64,000 nt of DNA, taken from Falsiroseomonas sp051433165 (GTDB taxonomy: Bacteria; Pseudomonadota; Alphaproteobacteria; Acetobacterales; Acetobacteraceae). The DNA is taken from positions 62,001 through 126,000 of the forward strand of contig NZ_JBHMFS010000014.1 in assembly GCF_051433165.1 (NCBI RefSeq). The letters run 5' to 3'. Position 1 is the first letter of the stretch. Each line of letters starts with the position of its first letter. Both the position numbers and the translations under genes were made by a program. Positions 43,353-51,778 of the stretch are shown here, piece after piece. The notes beneath the pieces were generated by a model, which made no database searches, was not told the DNA's origin, and was given only the letters and a program-made list of their open reading frames with translations.

Positions 43353-44165
43353 TCAGGCCGCCTTCAGGAAGGTCAGCAGCTTTTCGGAGGCGGCGGCCTT
43401 GTCGGTGCGGTCGATGGCGGCGAGTTCGGCGGCCAGGCGGTCCAGCGCCTGTTCGTAGATCTGCCGTTCGGAGAAGGACTGGTCCGGCTGGCCGGCATTG
43501 CGGTGCAGGTCGCGCACCACTTCTGCGATGGCCAGCGGATCGCCGGAGTTGATCTTCGCCTCATATTCCTGGGCGCGGCGAGACCACATGGTGCGCTTGA
43601 TCCGCGCGCGGCCGCGCAGCACTTCCAGCGCCTCCGCCATGTGATCGTCCGTGGCCAGCTTGCGCAGGCCGGAGGAGGCGGCCTTGTTCACTGGCACCCG
43701 CAGGGTCATGCGGTTTTCCTCGAACGTGACGATGATCACCTTCAGGGACATGCCAGCCACCGGCATGTCCTCGATGCCCTGCACCTGGCCGACGCCATGG
43801 GTCGGATAGACCACATGATCGCCCGGCTTGAATTCGGGGGGGGGGCCCTTCGGGCGCGGCGGCGGCAGCGGCGTGCCATCCTCCGGATCCTCCACCGTGC
43901 GCGGCCCGCCGCGCTGGGAGAACATGGACGGGCGCGGCCCATTTGCGGGGGTGGAGCCAGGGCGCGGCGGCGGGCGGTGCGGCGGCGGGGGGCTGTCCTG
44001 GCGCGGCGGCGTTTGCGGCGTGCCGAACTTCACCGGCGCCTTTTCGACCTTCACGGCGTCCTTTGGCGAGCGCTCCGCGCTGGGGACCGGACGCTCCGCG
44101 TCAGGCTTTTCCGAGTCCGTCTTCGCAGATGTATCGCCGGTTTTCGCCTGGGCGGTTTGCTTCAT
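43353..44165 (-). CDS. carD: CarD-family transcriptional regulator with long N-terminal extension
   Basis: CarD proteins bind the RNA polymerase beta subunit and stabilise open promoter complexes. The CarD domain occupies residues 112-265: FKPGDHVVYPTHGVGQVQGIE, VIIVTFEENRMTLRVPV and RKLATDDHMAEAL, then the helical DNA-binding part with MWSRRAQEYEAKINSGDPLAIAEVVRDL. Ahead of it are about 110 residues rich in Pro, Lys and Asp with no clear fold. The domain alone is about 160 residues in many relatives, so the extension is notable. It lies downstream of fdxA, a conserved alphaproteobacterial neighbourhood. Confidence 0.95.
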   Translation of the reverse strand: MKQTAQAKTGDTSAKTDSEKPDAERPVPSAERSPKDAVKVEKAPVKFGTPQTPPRQDSPPPPHRPPPRPGSTPANGPRPSMFSQRGGPRTVEDPEDGTPLPPPRPKGPPPEFKPGDHVVYPTHGVGQVQGIEDMPVAGMSLKVIIVTFEENRMTLRVPVNKAASSGLRKLATDDHMAEALEVLRGRARIKRTMWSRRAQEYEAKINSGDPLAIAEVVRDLHRNAGQPDQSFSERQIYEQALDRLAAELAAIDRTDKAAASEKLLTFLKAA

Positions 44166-44296
44166 GTGGCGACCCGATTCTGCATCCCGTACCGAAGCCG
44201 GCCCCGTGCCATTGGCTGGGGCGGCCCGGTCTTGGGCATGTCATGGACCCGATGGGTGGGAAACCTGCGCGTTCTGCCAGGGGTTTCCCGATCCCA

Positions 44297-44314
44297 TTGA
44301 TAATATAATACAAA
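44297..44314 (-). promoter_or_regulatory. Candidate -10 region upstream of carD
   Basis: On the minus strand TTGTATTATATTATCAATGG is by far the most AT-rich spot in the fdxA-carD gap. TATTAT or TATATT could be a -10 element about 130-140 nt before carD. No good -35 is visible, so it is a weak call. Confidence 0.35.
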
Positions 44315-44367
44315 CCGGCGCCGATTTCCACCCCGGGCGGAATCTGGTGCGATTCGGGTGGGGTGGC

Positions 44368-44700
44368 TCAGGCCTTGCCGGGGGCCGGGTCGAAAAGCTC
44401 CTTCTTGCCCGGCTTGTCCTTCCACTCATCCGCATCGCCCGGCGCTTCGCCCTTGCGGGTGATGTTCGGCCATTGGGTGGCGTAGGTGCGGTTCAGCTCC
44501 ACCCAGGGCGTCGCCTTGTCGTCGCTGTCGGGCAGGATGGCCTCGGCGGGACATTCCGGCTCGCAGACGCCACAGTCGATGCATTCATCCGGATGGATGA
44601 CCAGCATGTTCTCGCCCACGTAGAAGCAGTCCACCGGACAGACTTCCACGCAATCCATGTATTTGCACTTGATGCAGTTCTCGGTGACGACGTAGGTCAA
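44368..44700 (-). CDS. fdxA: 7Fe ferredoxin
   Basis: FdxA carries a [3Fe-4S] and a [4Fe-4S] cluster. The 110-residue protein starts (M)TYVVTENCIKCKYMDC and has the cysteine pattern C-x7-C-x3-C...C-x2-C-x2-C-x3-C (VCPVDC, ECIDCGVCEPEC), ending in the family's WPNITRKGEAP region. The start is TTG 44700, directly preceded by CGGAGGCGCAG, a strong ribosome site; no ATG lies in range. It sits between the S4-protein gene and carD, as in many alphaproteobacteria. Confidence 0.95.
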   Translation of the reverse strand: MTYVVTENCIKCKYMDCVEVCPVDCFYVGENMLVIHPDECIDCGVCEPECPAEAILPDSDDKATPWVELNRTYATQWPNITRKGEAPGDADEWKDKPGKKELFDPAPGKA

Positions 44701-44824
44701 CTGCGCCTCCGGCGGAGATGCGGGGCCGCGCCCATTGGCGGTCCCACCGCCGCGTCCCGGCAGGGCTGCGGCACGGCTGAAATGGCCCAGCATCCCGCAC
44801 AAGGCAAGCACCCGCACCGCAACA

Positions 44825-45121
44825 TCACGGATCCGCGGGGGGTGTGGGGTCCGAAAGGTCCTCATACAGCCCGCGTGCCTCACTCGCCGGCCCGCGGCGG
44901 GAGGCGAGCGCCAGCACCCGCCAGACACGCACATCGCTGCCCATGCCGAAGGTCAGCACATCACCGGGCCGGAGCTTGAAATGCGGCTTGTCGGTCCGCT
45001 GGCTGTTGATGCGGACGCGCCCGGCCGAAACCTGCCGGGCGCATTCCGTCCGCGTCTTGGCCGTGCGCGCGCACCAGAGCCAGAGGTCGAGCCGCTGCCA
45101 GGCGGCCTCCGCCTCCGCCAT
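44825..45121 (-). CDS. S4-domain RNA-binding protein (Hsp15-like)
   Basis: The 98-residue protein is an S4 RNA-binding domain: QRLDLWLWCARTAKTRTECARQVSAGRVRIN (about 9-39) and the KLRPGDVLTFGMG strand. E. coli Hsp15 recycles stalled 50S subunits carrying nascent chains, and similar work is likely here. The start (ATG 45121) lies 3 nt after the helicase stop. It is part of a conserved helicase-S4-fdxA-carD row. Confidence 0.93.
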   Translation of the reverse strand: MAEAEAAWQRLDLWLWCARTAKTRTECARQVSAGRVRINSQRTDKPHFKLRPGDVLTFGMGSDVRVWRVLALASRRGPASEARGLYEDLSDPTPPADP

Positions 45122-45124
45122 GCG

Positions 45125-48100
45125 TCAGTCCTTGCGGAGCTTCAACTGCGCCAGCACGGCGAAGGGCGAATCCGGCTTGGGGCCGGAGGACCATTCGCGC
45201 GGAGCGCTGCGGTCGCCACCGCGATCCCCGCCGCGATCGCGGTCGCGATCCTGGCGCGGGTAACGGTCCCCACCGCCCGGACCACGATCGGCGCTTCGAT
45301 TGGGGCGTGGCGCACGATCGTCACGTCGGGCTTCCTGCGGCGCACCCTCCGGCCGCGGCGCATCGCTGCGCGGGCGGTCATTCGGGCCGCGCGGCGGGCC
45401 GCGGCGCGGGCCTTCAGGACGTGGTCCTTCGTGGCGGGGGCGATCCTGGCGCGGTGCGTCGGCCGCCACCTCCGGCGGCGGCGAGACGCCCGGCGGCAGG
45501 CCATCCACGCGCCAGTCGCGGCGCGGGCCATGATCCACACGCTCCCGCCGCGGGGCATCGCGGCGCGGGCCATCGCGGCGCGGGCCATCCGGCCGGGCCG
45601 GACGCAGCTCGGGCGGGATGGGCGGGCCGAAATAGACCGGGCGCGGGCCTTCCGGGCGGGGCGCACGCTCCGGCCGCGGGCCACGCGGCGCGCCGCGTTC
45701 ACCGCGCGGCTGGTCGCCCCTCGGTTGGTCACCTCGGGCCTCGTTCCGCTCCGGCCGGCCATCGCGGCGCGGGCCGCGCGGGCTGGCGCCGCGATCGGCG
45801 CGCACCATGCTGATGCGGGCGGGCAGCGGCGGGCCGAATTCACCCTCCTCCAGCGGCGGGGAGGGCATCAGCCGGAAGCCCATCGCCTCCAGCGCCATCG
45901 GCAGCGTGTCACCCTTCACGCCGAGGCGCGACGCCAGGCCTTCCGGCACCGGTGCCGGGGCACGCCGTGTCAGGTAGCCCAGTTCGCCGGCAATGCGTTC
46001 CGCCACGTCGAGCCGCAGCAGCACGCGTCCGGCCGGCAGCCAGCCCGCCATGATGGCGAAGCCCTGCGGCCAGCCATCCGGCCCGCGCGGCGTGTTGGGG
46101 TCAACCGCCGCTTCCTCCGCGCCCGGCTCCGGCAAGGTCACGGAGACCAGGCCGGGGTTGGGCAGCAGTGGCGTCGGGATGTTGCGGCGCAGCGCCCAGA
46201 GCTGCGCACGCAGCCCCATGGCGCGGGGCTTGAGCACATCCGGCAGATACATGGCGTAGCGGCCGGCGCGGATGCCGATGGCCTTCAGCCGTGCCCGCAA
46301 ATCCGCGGGAATTTCCCGCTCGGTCGCACCGGGGGCGAGGCCCATGGCTTCGCGCAGCCGGAAGGCCGGGCCACGCAGGGTGTTGTCCTCGGCGGCCTTG
46401 GCCTCGATGGCTTCCAGCCCGCCCAATTCGCGCTTCACCAGCGATTCCAGCCAGGTGGCCAGGCGCACGCGCACCCGCTCGCGCTGGGCATTGTCCAGGA
46501 ATTCGGTGGCAATCACGTCCACATGCGGCTTCAACGGTTCCGGCCCCGGCCGCAGCCGGGCGATCTCCGCCTCGTCCCACATCACGCGGTGCTGCGGGGT
46601 CAGGCGGAAGGCCTCGTCCTTGGCAACTTCCAGGCTGGCCAGGCGGCGCGGAATTTCCTCACGCAGCGCACGGCGGGCGGCGCGAAGGACCAGGCGCTTT
46701 TCTTCTTCCTTGGTCGCCTCGGGGTCCGGCTGGAAGTGGAAGCCGGTAACCTTGCCGACCGTATGGCCCTCGACCACCACATCGCCCTGGCGCGTCACGG
46801 CGGAGAGCAGCGTCTCCTCCGTATCGTCCAGGCGGCGGATCAGGTGCGCGGCGCGGCGGTCGACGAAGCGGGCGATCAGGCGTTCATGCAGCGCGTCGGA
46901 AACCGCTTCCTCCGCCTTGCGCGCTTCCGCCTGCTGCGTCGCGGCATCCGCAATCCAGTCGGCGCGGGCGGCGATGTAAGACCAGATACGGATATTGGCC
47001 AGGCGGGCCATCAGCGTATCGAGGTCACCCTCGACATTGCCGAGCGACGCGATGTTGCCGGCGACCCAGTCGCTGGGCAGCCTGCCATCGGTCGCGAGAT
47101 GCCCGAAGATCTTGGCGCAGAGCCGGGTGTGGCTGTCATCCGCGATCTTGCGGAAATCCGGCACCTGGCAGGCTTCCCAAAGCAGCCGCACGCGGGCGCG
47201 GCCCTGGCCGAGCTGGCGGATCTCCTGCTCGCGGGACAGCGCGTTCAGGGTGATGTGGTCCACCGCATCATTGCCCTTGGCGAGGCCAGGGGTGGGCGGC
47301 GATGTGGCGAGGCTGTCCAGCAGCCCGTCGATGCTGGCGAAATCCAGGTCCGAATTGCGCCAGGCGATCTGGGCCAGGGGCTCGAAGACATGGCCCTCGA
47401 TCTGGCGGGCCAGTTCCTCCGGCAGGGGTGGGCATTCCGCGGTGGTGCCGAAGGTGCCGTCGCGCATGCCGCGGCCGGCGCGGCCGGCGATCTGGGCGGC
47501 TTCCTGCGCGTTCAAGGCGCGAATCTGGTGGCCATCGAACTTTTGGAGGTCGGCGAAGGCGATGTGGTCCACATCCATGTTCAGACCCATGCCGATGGCA
47601 TCGGTTGCGACCAGGAAATCCACTTCGCGGTTCTGATACAGCGCCACCTGGGCGTTGCGGGTGCGCGGCGACATCCGCCCCATCACCACGGCGCAACCGC
47701 CGCGGCGACGGCGGATCGCCTCCGCAATCGCATAGACCTCGGCCGCGCTGAAGGCGACCACGGCGCTGCGCGGCGGCAGTTTCGTCAATTTGGCCGGACC
47801 CGAATGGGTCAGTTGTGACAGGCGCGGGCGCGTCTCGATCTCGGCCTGGGGCACCAGGCGCTGCAGCAGCGGGCGGATGGTTTCCGCGCCGAGGAACATG
47901 GTTTCCACCATGCCGCGCGCATGCAGCAGCCGGTCGGTGAAGATGTGGCCCCGATCGGCATCGGCGCAGAGCTGGATTTCATCCACGGCGACGAATTCGG
48001 CGCGGCGGTCCAGCGGCATGGCCTCCACCGTGCAGGCGAACCAGCGCGCCTCGGGGGGGACGATCTTTTCCTCCCCGGTGATCAGCGCGACGTACTTCTC

Positions 48101-48289
48101 CCCCTTCGCGGCGACCATGCGGTCGTAATTCTCGCGCGCCAGCAGGCGCAGCGGGAAGCCGATGATGCCGGAGGCATGCGCCAGCAGGCGAGTGATCGCC
48201 AGATGGGTCTTGCCGGTGTTGGTCGGGCCGAGCACCGCGCGAACGCGCGGGGCAAACATCTGGCCATGGGACATGTGATGGTCGGACAT
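45125..48289 (-). CDS. Suv3-like RNA helicase with basic low-complexity tail
   Basis: A superfamily-2 helicase of about 1,054 residues resembling mitochondrial Suv3. Motif I is GPTNTGKTH (21-29), motif II DEIQ (103-106), motif V region ATDAIGMGLNMDV (227-239) and motif VI QIAGRAGRG (264-272). The C-terminal 225 residues are almost only Arg, Pro, Gly, Asp and Glu in short repeats (RGPRRDG, RPEGPR, RDRGGDRGGDR), ending in a conserved SPFAVLAQLKLRKD. Such tails bind RNA and may promote condensates. I start it at ATG 48289, just ahead of motif I; the frame continues 105 codons upstream through a tandem repeat, which I regard as noncoding. A role in RNA decay or ribosome quality control is inferred from the neighbours. 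Confidence 0.92.
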   Translation of the reverse strand: MSDHHMSHGQMFAPRVRAVLGPTNTGKTHLAITRLLAHASGIIGFPLRLLARENYDRMVAAKGEKYVALITGEEKIVPPEARWFACTVEAMPLDRRAEFVAVDEIQLCADADRGHIFTDRLLHARGMVETMFLGAETIRPLLQRLVPQAEIETRPRLSQLTHSGPAKLTKLPPRSAVVAFSAAEVYAIAEAIRRRRGGCAVVMGRMSPRTRNAQVALYQNREVDFLVATDAIGMGLNMDVDHIAFADLQKFDGHQIRALNAQEAAQIAGRAGRGMRDGTFGTTAECPPLPEELARQIEGHVFEPLAQIAWRNSDLDFASIDGLLDSLATSPPTPGLAKGNDAVDHITLNALSREQEIRQLGQGRARVRLLWEACQVPDFRKIADDSHTRLCAKIFGHLATDGRLPSDWVAGNIASLGNVEGDLDTLMARLANIRIWSYIAARADWIADAATQQAEARKAEEAVSDALHERLIARFVDRRAAHLIRRLDDTEETLLSAVTRQGDVVVEGHTVGKVTGFHFQPDPEATKEEEKRLVLRAARRALREEIPRRLASLEVAKDEAFRLTPQHRVMWDEAEIARLRPGPEPLKPHVDVIATEFLDNAQRERVRVRLATWLESLVKRELGGLEAIEAKAAEDNTLRGPAFRLREAMGLAPGATEREIPADLRARLKAIGIRAGRYAMYLPDVLKPRAMGLRAQLWALRRNIPTPLLPNPGLVSVTLPEPGAEEAAVDPNTPRGPDGWPQGFAIMAGWLPAGRVLLRLDVAERIAGELGYLTRRAPAPVPEGLASRLGVKGDTLPMALEAMGFRLMPSPPLEEGEFGPPLPARISMVRADRGASPRGPRRDGRPERNEARGDQPRGDQPRGERGAPRGPRPERAPRPEGPRPVYFGPPIPPELRPARPDGPRRDGPRRDAPRRERVDHGPRRDWRVDGLPPGVSPPPEVAADAPRQDRPRHEGPRPEGPRRGPPRGPNDRPRSDAPRPEGAPQEARRDDRAPRPNRSADRGPGGGDRYPRQDRDRDRGGDRGGDRSAPREWSSGPKPDSPFAVLAQLKLRKD

Positions 48290-48375
48290 ATTGGGTATTG
48301 GGCATGGTCCGTGGGGGCAGCGGTTGCGTGGCACGCCTCTGCGCCCTTGGCAACTGCGGGTGGGCGCGGAAGGCA

Positions 48376-48604
48376 TCGCGGCAGGCCGCGGAATGCATCG
48401 CGGCGGGCCGCGTGAGAGTGTCTCGGCGGGCCGCGTGAGAGTGTCTCGGCGGGCCGCGTGAGAGTGTCGCGGCGGGCCGCGTGAGAGTGTCGCGGCGGGC
48501 CGCGTGAGAGTGTCTCGGCGGGCCGCGTGAGAGTGTCGCGGCGGGCCGCGTAGGAGTGTCGCGGCGGGCCGCTGGGGAGTGTTGCGACGGGCTGCGGGAG
48601 GCAT
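48376..48604. repeat. 23-bp minisatellite upstream of the helicase gene
   Basis: About ten tandem copies of a 23-bp unit (tctcggcgggccgcgtgaga then gtg), starting at 48376, 48398, 48421, 48444, 48467, 48490, 48513, 48536, 48559 and 48582. The copies differ mainly at the third base (tctc/tcgc) and degenerate at both ends. Most contain the small inverted repeat GCGGC-gg-GCCGC or its CGGC core. Because 23 is not a multiple of three, all frames stay open and read as 23-residue peptide repeats, which is an artefact of the period. There are no spacers, so it is not a CRISPR array. It lies between divergent genes (helicase and HAMP protein). Confidence 0.92.
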
Positions 48605-48696
48605 CCTGGTTCAGGCAACGAAGCGTCAATCTTCCTGGGTCAGCCTGCCCCACGTGGCCCGTCCCCCGGTGGCCACGCCCGGGCAGGAGGCCCAGC

Positions 48697-49743
48697 ATGT
48701 CCGCCACGTTCCGCCACGGGCTGGGTCGAATCCAGCCGCGCGCCGACGCCCTTCCGGAGTCGCATGCCGCCACCGGCCCGGGCCGCCTCGCCTGGCTCGG
48801 CGGGCTGGCCGGGCTGATTGCCTTGTGCCTTGCGGTCGTGCTGCTGCTGCCGCGGATGGAGGCGCCGGACCGCGCCCCGCCCACGGCGGCGGAGGCACTG
48901 TCCCTGCTGGCGGCACGCACGCCCGAGCCAGCCACCCTGAGCGGGCTGAGCCGCGCCCTGGGCGTGCTGGAGCGCGACCTGGGCACCTGGCAGCGTCTGG
49001 TGGCGCCGGAGGGGCGGGTGGATCTGTCCCGGCTGCGCGAACGTGCGGCGCAATTCAACCCTGCGCGCCCGACGCCCGCCGCCGCCCTTCGGCCCGAGCC
49101 GGCCAGCGAGGCCCTGTCCGAGACCCTGGCCGACCCCGGCCATGTGGCGCTGATCGCGCTGGCGGTGATGCTGGCGGCCGCCACACTGCTGGCCGGCATC
49201 GCCGCGCTGCTGCTGGAACGCCTGCTGCTGGCGCCGTTCCGGGCGCTGCGCGCGGCCGCCGCCGGCATGGCGGAAGGAGATCTGGACATCACGGTGCCGG
49301 GCACCTGCCGCGATGATGAGGCCGGCGCCTTGGCCCGCGCCCTCGAACGCTTCCGGCTGGCCGCCCTGGCCACCCGGCAGGAGACCTGCCTCGATTCGAT
49401 GACGATGGAGGAAGCGGGCGACCGCATGCTGGCCGCCTCCGGCGAGATCGAGCGCATCGCCGCCACCGCCGCCGCCCGCGGGCTTGAAGCCAGCCTGGCG
49501 CTCCGCAGGGGCGAGGCCGGCCGCCGGCAGGTGGCAGAGGGGGCGCGGCAGCTCGCCGAGCAGGTGGTGGTGATCCGCGACGCGACGGACCGGGCCAGCG
49601 CCGCCTTGGCCCGCCTCGCCCAGGGGGTGACCCAGCTCGATGCGCCGCGCGCGCCGGAGGGGGCGCCAGAGGGGGTGCCAGAGGGGGTGCCAGAGGGGGT
49701 GCCAGAGGGGGCGCCGGTGAGGGAGAGGATGCTGGTGGGCTGA
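48697..49743 (+). CDS. Membrane protein with HAMP domain and no output domain
   Basis: The 348-residue protein has two membrane helices (about 34-53 and 150-175) flanking a short periplasmic segment, then a HAMP domain (about 175-225: LLLAPFRALRAAAAGMAEGDLDITVPGTCRDDEAGALARALERFR). A long helical, coiled-coil-like region (about 225-315) follows. No kinase, cyclase or methyl-accepting signature follows. The last 35 residues hold PEGV/PEGA tetrapeptide repeats. AGGAGG lies 7 nt before ATG 48697, a good ribosome site. It may signal through a partner or be a degenerate receptor. Confidence 0.82.
   Translation: MSATFRHGLGRIQPRADALPESHAATGPGRLAWLGGLAGLIALCLAVVLLLPRMEAPDRAPPTAAEALSLLAARTPEPATLSGLSRALGVLERDLGTWQRLVAPEGRVDLSRLRERAAQFNPARPTPAAALRPEPASEALSETLADPGHVALIALAVMLAAATLLAGIAALLLERLLLAPFRALRAAAAGMAEGDLDITVPGTCRDDEAGALARALERFRLAALATRQETCLDSMTMEEAGDRMLAASGEIERIAATAAARGLEASLALRRGEAGRRQVAEGARQLAEQVVVIRDATDRASAALARLAQGVTQLDAPRAPEGAPEGVPEGVPEGVPEGAPVRERMLVG
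49653..49713 (+). repeat. 12-bp coding tandem repeat (PEGV/PEGA)
   Basis: Five near-perfect copies of gagggggtgcca at the 3' end of the HAMP-protein gene encode a run of Pro-Glu-Gly-Val/Ala. It is in frame and its copies differ only by gcg/gtg changes, suggesting recent slippage. Confidence 0.9.
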
Positions 49744-49863
49744 CCCAGCCCGGGCGCCAGCCCACCAGCAGACCGATCCCCATCGCGGCGGTCATGACGA
49801 TGGATGCGGTTGGCGTCTTGGCGGCCCCTTGGCAGCGACGGCAGCAGCGGTCAGCTTGCGCCG

Positions 49864-51009
49864 GTGAATCCCGCCACCCGCTTTGTCCTGCTCTACAGCG
49901 CACAATTCGTTGTGGTGGGCATCACCTTGCCCTTCCTGCCGGCCATCCTGTCCGCGCAGGGCATGTCCCCGGCCGAAGTGGGGGTGCTGCTGGCGGTGGC
50001 GGCCGGCGTAAGGCTGGTGGCGGGGCCGGCGGGAGGCCGGCTGGCGGATGCGCTGGGCGATGCACGGGTGCTGCTGGTGGCAGGGTCCGCGCTCGCGGCG
50101 CTGGCGGCCTGCGGCTTCCTGGTGCCGGCCGGCTTCGGGCTGCTGCTGCTGGTAATGGCGCTGCACAGCGCCGCCTTCGCCCCGGTGGTGCCGCTGACCG
50201 ATGCGCTGGCGCTCGCAGCCTCCCGCGCCCCGGGTGGCTTCGATTACGCGCGCGTGCGGGCGGCGGGCAGCATTGCCTTCATGCTGGCGGCGATCGTGGT
50301 GGGGCAGGCGGTGGCGCTGGCCGGCATCCAGGCGGCGGCCTGGCTGCTGGTGGCCGGGCTGGCCGCGACATCGCTGGCCGCGCTCGCCTTGCCCGGCCGG
50401 GCGCCGCGCGCCGGGCGGGCGGTGGCGCGCGGCTGGGCGGGGTTCCTGGCGCCGCTGCGGATTCCGGCGGTGCGGCGGCTGATGCTGGTCTCGGCGCTGA
50501 TCCAGGGCAGCCATGCGCTGTATTACGGCTTCGGCACGCTGCATTGGCAGGCGGCGGGGCTGGGCGCCGGGCTGATCGGCGGGCTGTGGGCGGTTGGCGT
50601 GCTGGCGGAGGTGGCGCTGTTCCTGTGGGGGCGGGGGCTTGTGACGCGGCTCGGGCCGGTCGGCCTGTCGCTGGTCGCGGCCGGGGCCGGGGTGCTGCGC
50701 TGGGGCGTGACGGCGCTGACGGTCGATCCCTGGCTGCTGGTGCCGGCGCAGATACTGCACGCGGCGACCTTCGGCATGCAGCATTTGGCGACCATGGCGG
50801 TGCTGGCCCGGGTGGTGCCGCCCGCCGAGGCCGGCACGGCGCAGACGCTGCATGCGGCGCTGGGGGTCGGGCTGTGGATGGGGCTGCTGGCCCTGGCCTG
50901 TGGGCCGCTTTATGCCGCGGTGGGCGGGGCGGGGTTCTGGGCCATGGCGGTGCTGTGCCTGCTGGCGCTGCCGGCCAGCCTGGCGCTGGGGCGGGCGCTG
51001 CGGGGCTGA
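49864..51009 (+). CDS. MFS transporter, HcaT-like
   Basis: A 381-residue, 12-helix major facilitator of the HcaT/MFS_1-like class. GPAGGRLADALGDAR (motif A) follows the second helix, DYARVRAAGSIAFM is the family's equivalent of the helix-5 entry YGRVRLWGSIGF, and the second half has QAAGLGAGLIGGLW. I take GTG 49864 (V-N-P-A-T-R-F), just before helix 1; ATG 49804 would add 20 poorly conserved residues. Substrates of relatives include aromatic acids and nucleosides; this one is unassigned. Confidence 0.87.
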   Translation: MNPATRFVLLYSAQFVVVGITLPFLPAILSAQGMSPAEVGVLLAVAAGVRLVAGPAGGRLADALGDARVLLVAGSALAALAACGFLVPAGFGLLLLVMALHSAAFAPVVPLTDALALAASRAPGGFDYARVRAAGSIAFMLAAIVVGQAVALAGIQAAAWLLVAGLAATSLAALALPGRAPRAGRAVARGWAGFLAPLRIPAVRRLMLVSALIQGSHALYYGFGTLHWQAAGLGAGLIGGLWAVGVLAEVALFLWGRGLVTRLGPVGLSLVAAGAGVLRWGVTALTVDPWLLVPAQILHAATFGMQHLATMAVLARVVPPAEAGTAQTLHAALGVGLWMGLLALACGPLYAAVGGAGFWAMAVLCLLALPASLALGRALRG

Positions 51010-51010
51010 A

Positions 51011-51778
51011 TCATGCCGCCGGCGGCAAATCCTCCCACCCCGCGCCATGCCACAGGCGCGGCGTGACGGTGGCGCGGCCATCCTCCACGATGATGCGGTT
51101 ATAGGCGTTGGGCGTGCCGCGCAGCCGGACGGAGGTGGCGCTGCCGGCCTGGGCCACCACCAGCCCCCCCTCCCGCACCGGGCGGACATCGCCGAGATGC
51201 AGATGCCCGGTCAGCACCAGCCGCACATCATGCCGCGCGAAGGCGGCCAGCGCCGGTTCGGCATTGCCCACCAGCCGGGCGCCGGGCTTGAGGATCGGCG
51301 CCAGGAAGGGGTGGTGCGCCACGATGATGCGGAACAGGCCGGGCGGCAGCGCCGCCAGCCGCCCCTCCGCCGCTGCCAGCCTGGTGCCGGAGACGCGGCC
51401 GCGCGCCCAGTTCAGATACAGCCCGGCACGGCGGGCGGTGTTCATGCCGACGATGGCGATCTCCGCATCCTCGAACACCGGCTCCGTCACCGCGTGGACA
51501 TGGCGGCGCCAGCGGCGATACGGGTCCGTGAAACGCTCGACCAGATTGTAGGGCGACATGTCGTGATTACCGGGCACGATCAGCCGCGGTGCGGGCAGCG
51601 TCTCCAGGAAAGCCATGGCGGCGATGAATTCCTCATGCCGCGCGCCCTGGGTCAGGTCGCCGGAGACGGCGATGAGGTCGGGCGCCCAATCGGCCAGCTC
51701 CTGCACGAAGCTGGCCACCACCTCAGGGTCCTCGGCGCCGAAATGCAGGTCCGACAGATGCGCCACGCGGCGCGTCAT
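51011..51778 (-). CDS. Calcineurin-like metallophosphoesterase
   Basis: The 255-residue enzyme has the complete two-metal motif set: SDLHFG (9-14), SGDLTQG (39-45), GNHDMSP (70-76), a lone His in IIVAHHPFL and GHLHLGD near 190. It resembles CpdA-like cyclic-nucleotide or Icc-type phosphodiesterases. It overlaps the diacylglycerol kinase gene by 4 nt (ATGA), so the two are coupled, which could point to a lipid or nucleotide phosphate substrate; this is not resolved. Confidence 0.92.
   Translation of the reverse strand: MTRRVAHLSDLHFGAEDPEVVASFVQELADWAPDLIAVSGDLTQGARHEEFIAAMAFLETLPAPRLIVPGNHDMSPYNLVERFTDPYRRWRRHVHAVTEPVFEDAEIAIVGMNTARRAGLYLNWARGRVSGTRLAAAEGRLAALPPGLFRIIVAHHPFLAPILKPGARLVGNAEPALAAFARHDVRLVLTGHLHLGDVRPVREGGLVVAQAGSATSVRLRGTPNAYNRIIVEDGRATVTPRLWHGAGWEDLPPAA

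Noticed and set aside
44735..47818. Long plus-strand frame (over 1,000 codons) opposite the helicase
   Set aside because: Antisense shadow of the Arg/Gly-rich coding strand, with no recognisable motif or ribosome site.
48290..48604. A 105-residue N-terminal extension of the helicase reading through the 23-bp repeats
   Set aside because: The peptide repeat is a by-product of a 23-bp period that leaves every frame open. The helicase motif I begins 20 residues after ATG 48289, the expected place.
48376..48604. CRISPR array
   Set aside because: Units are contiguous with no unique spacers and no cas genes are present.
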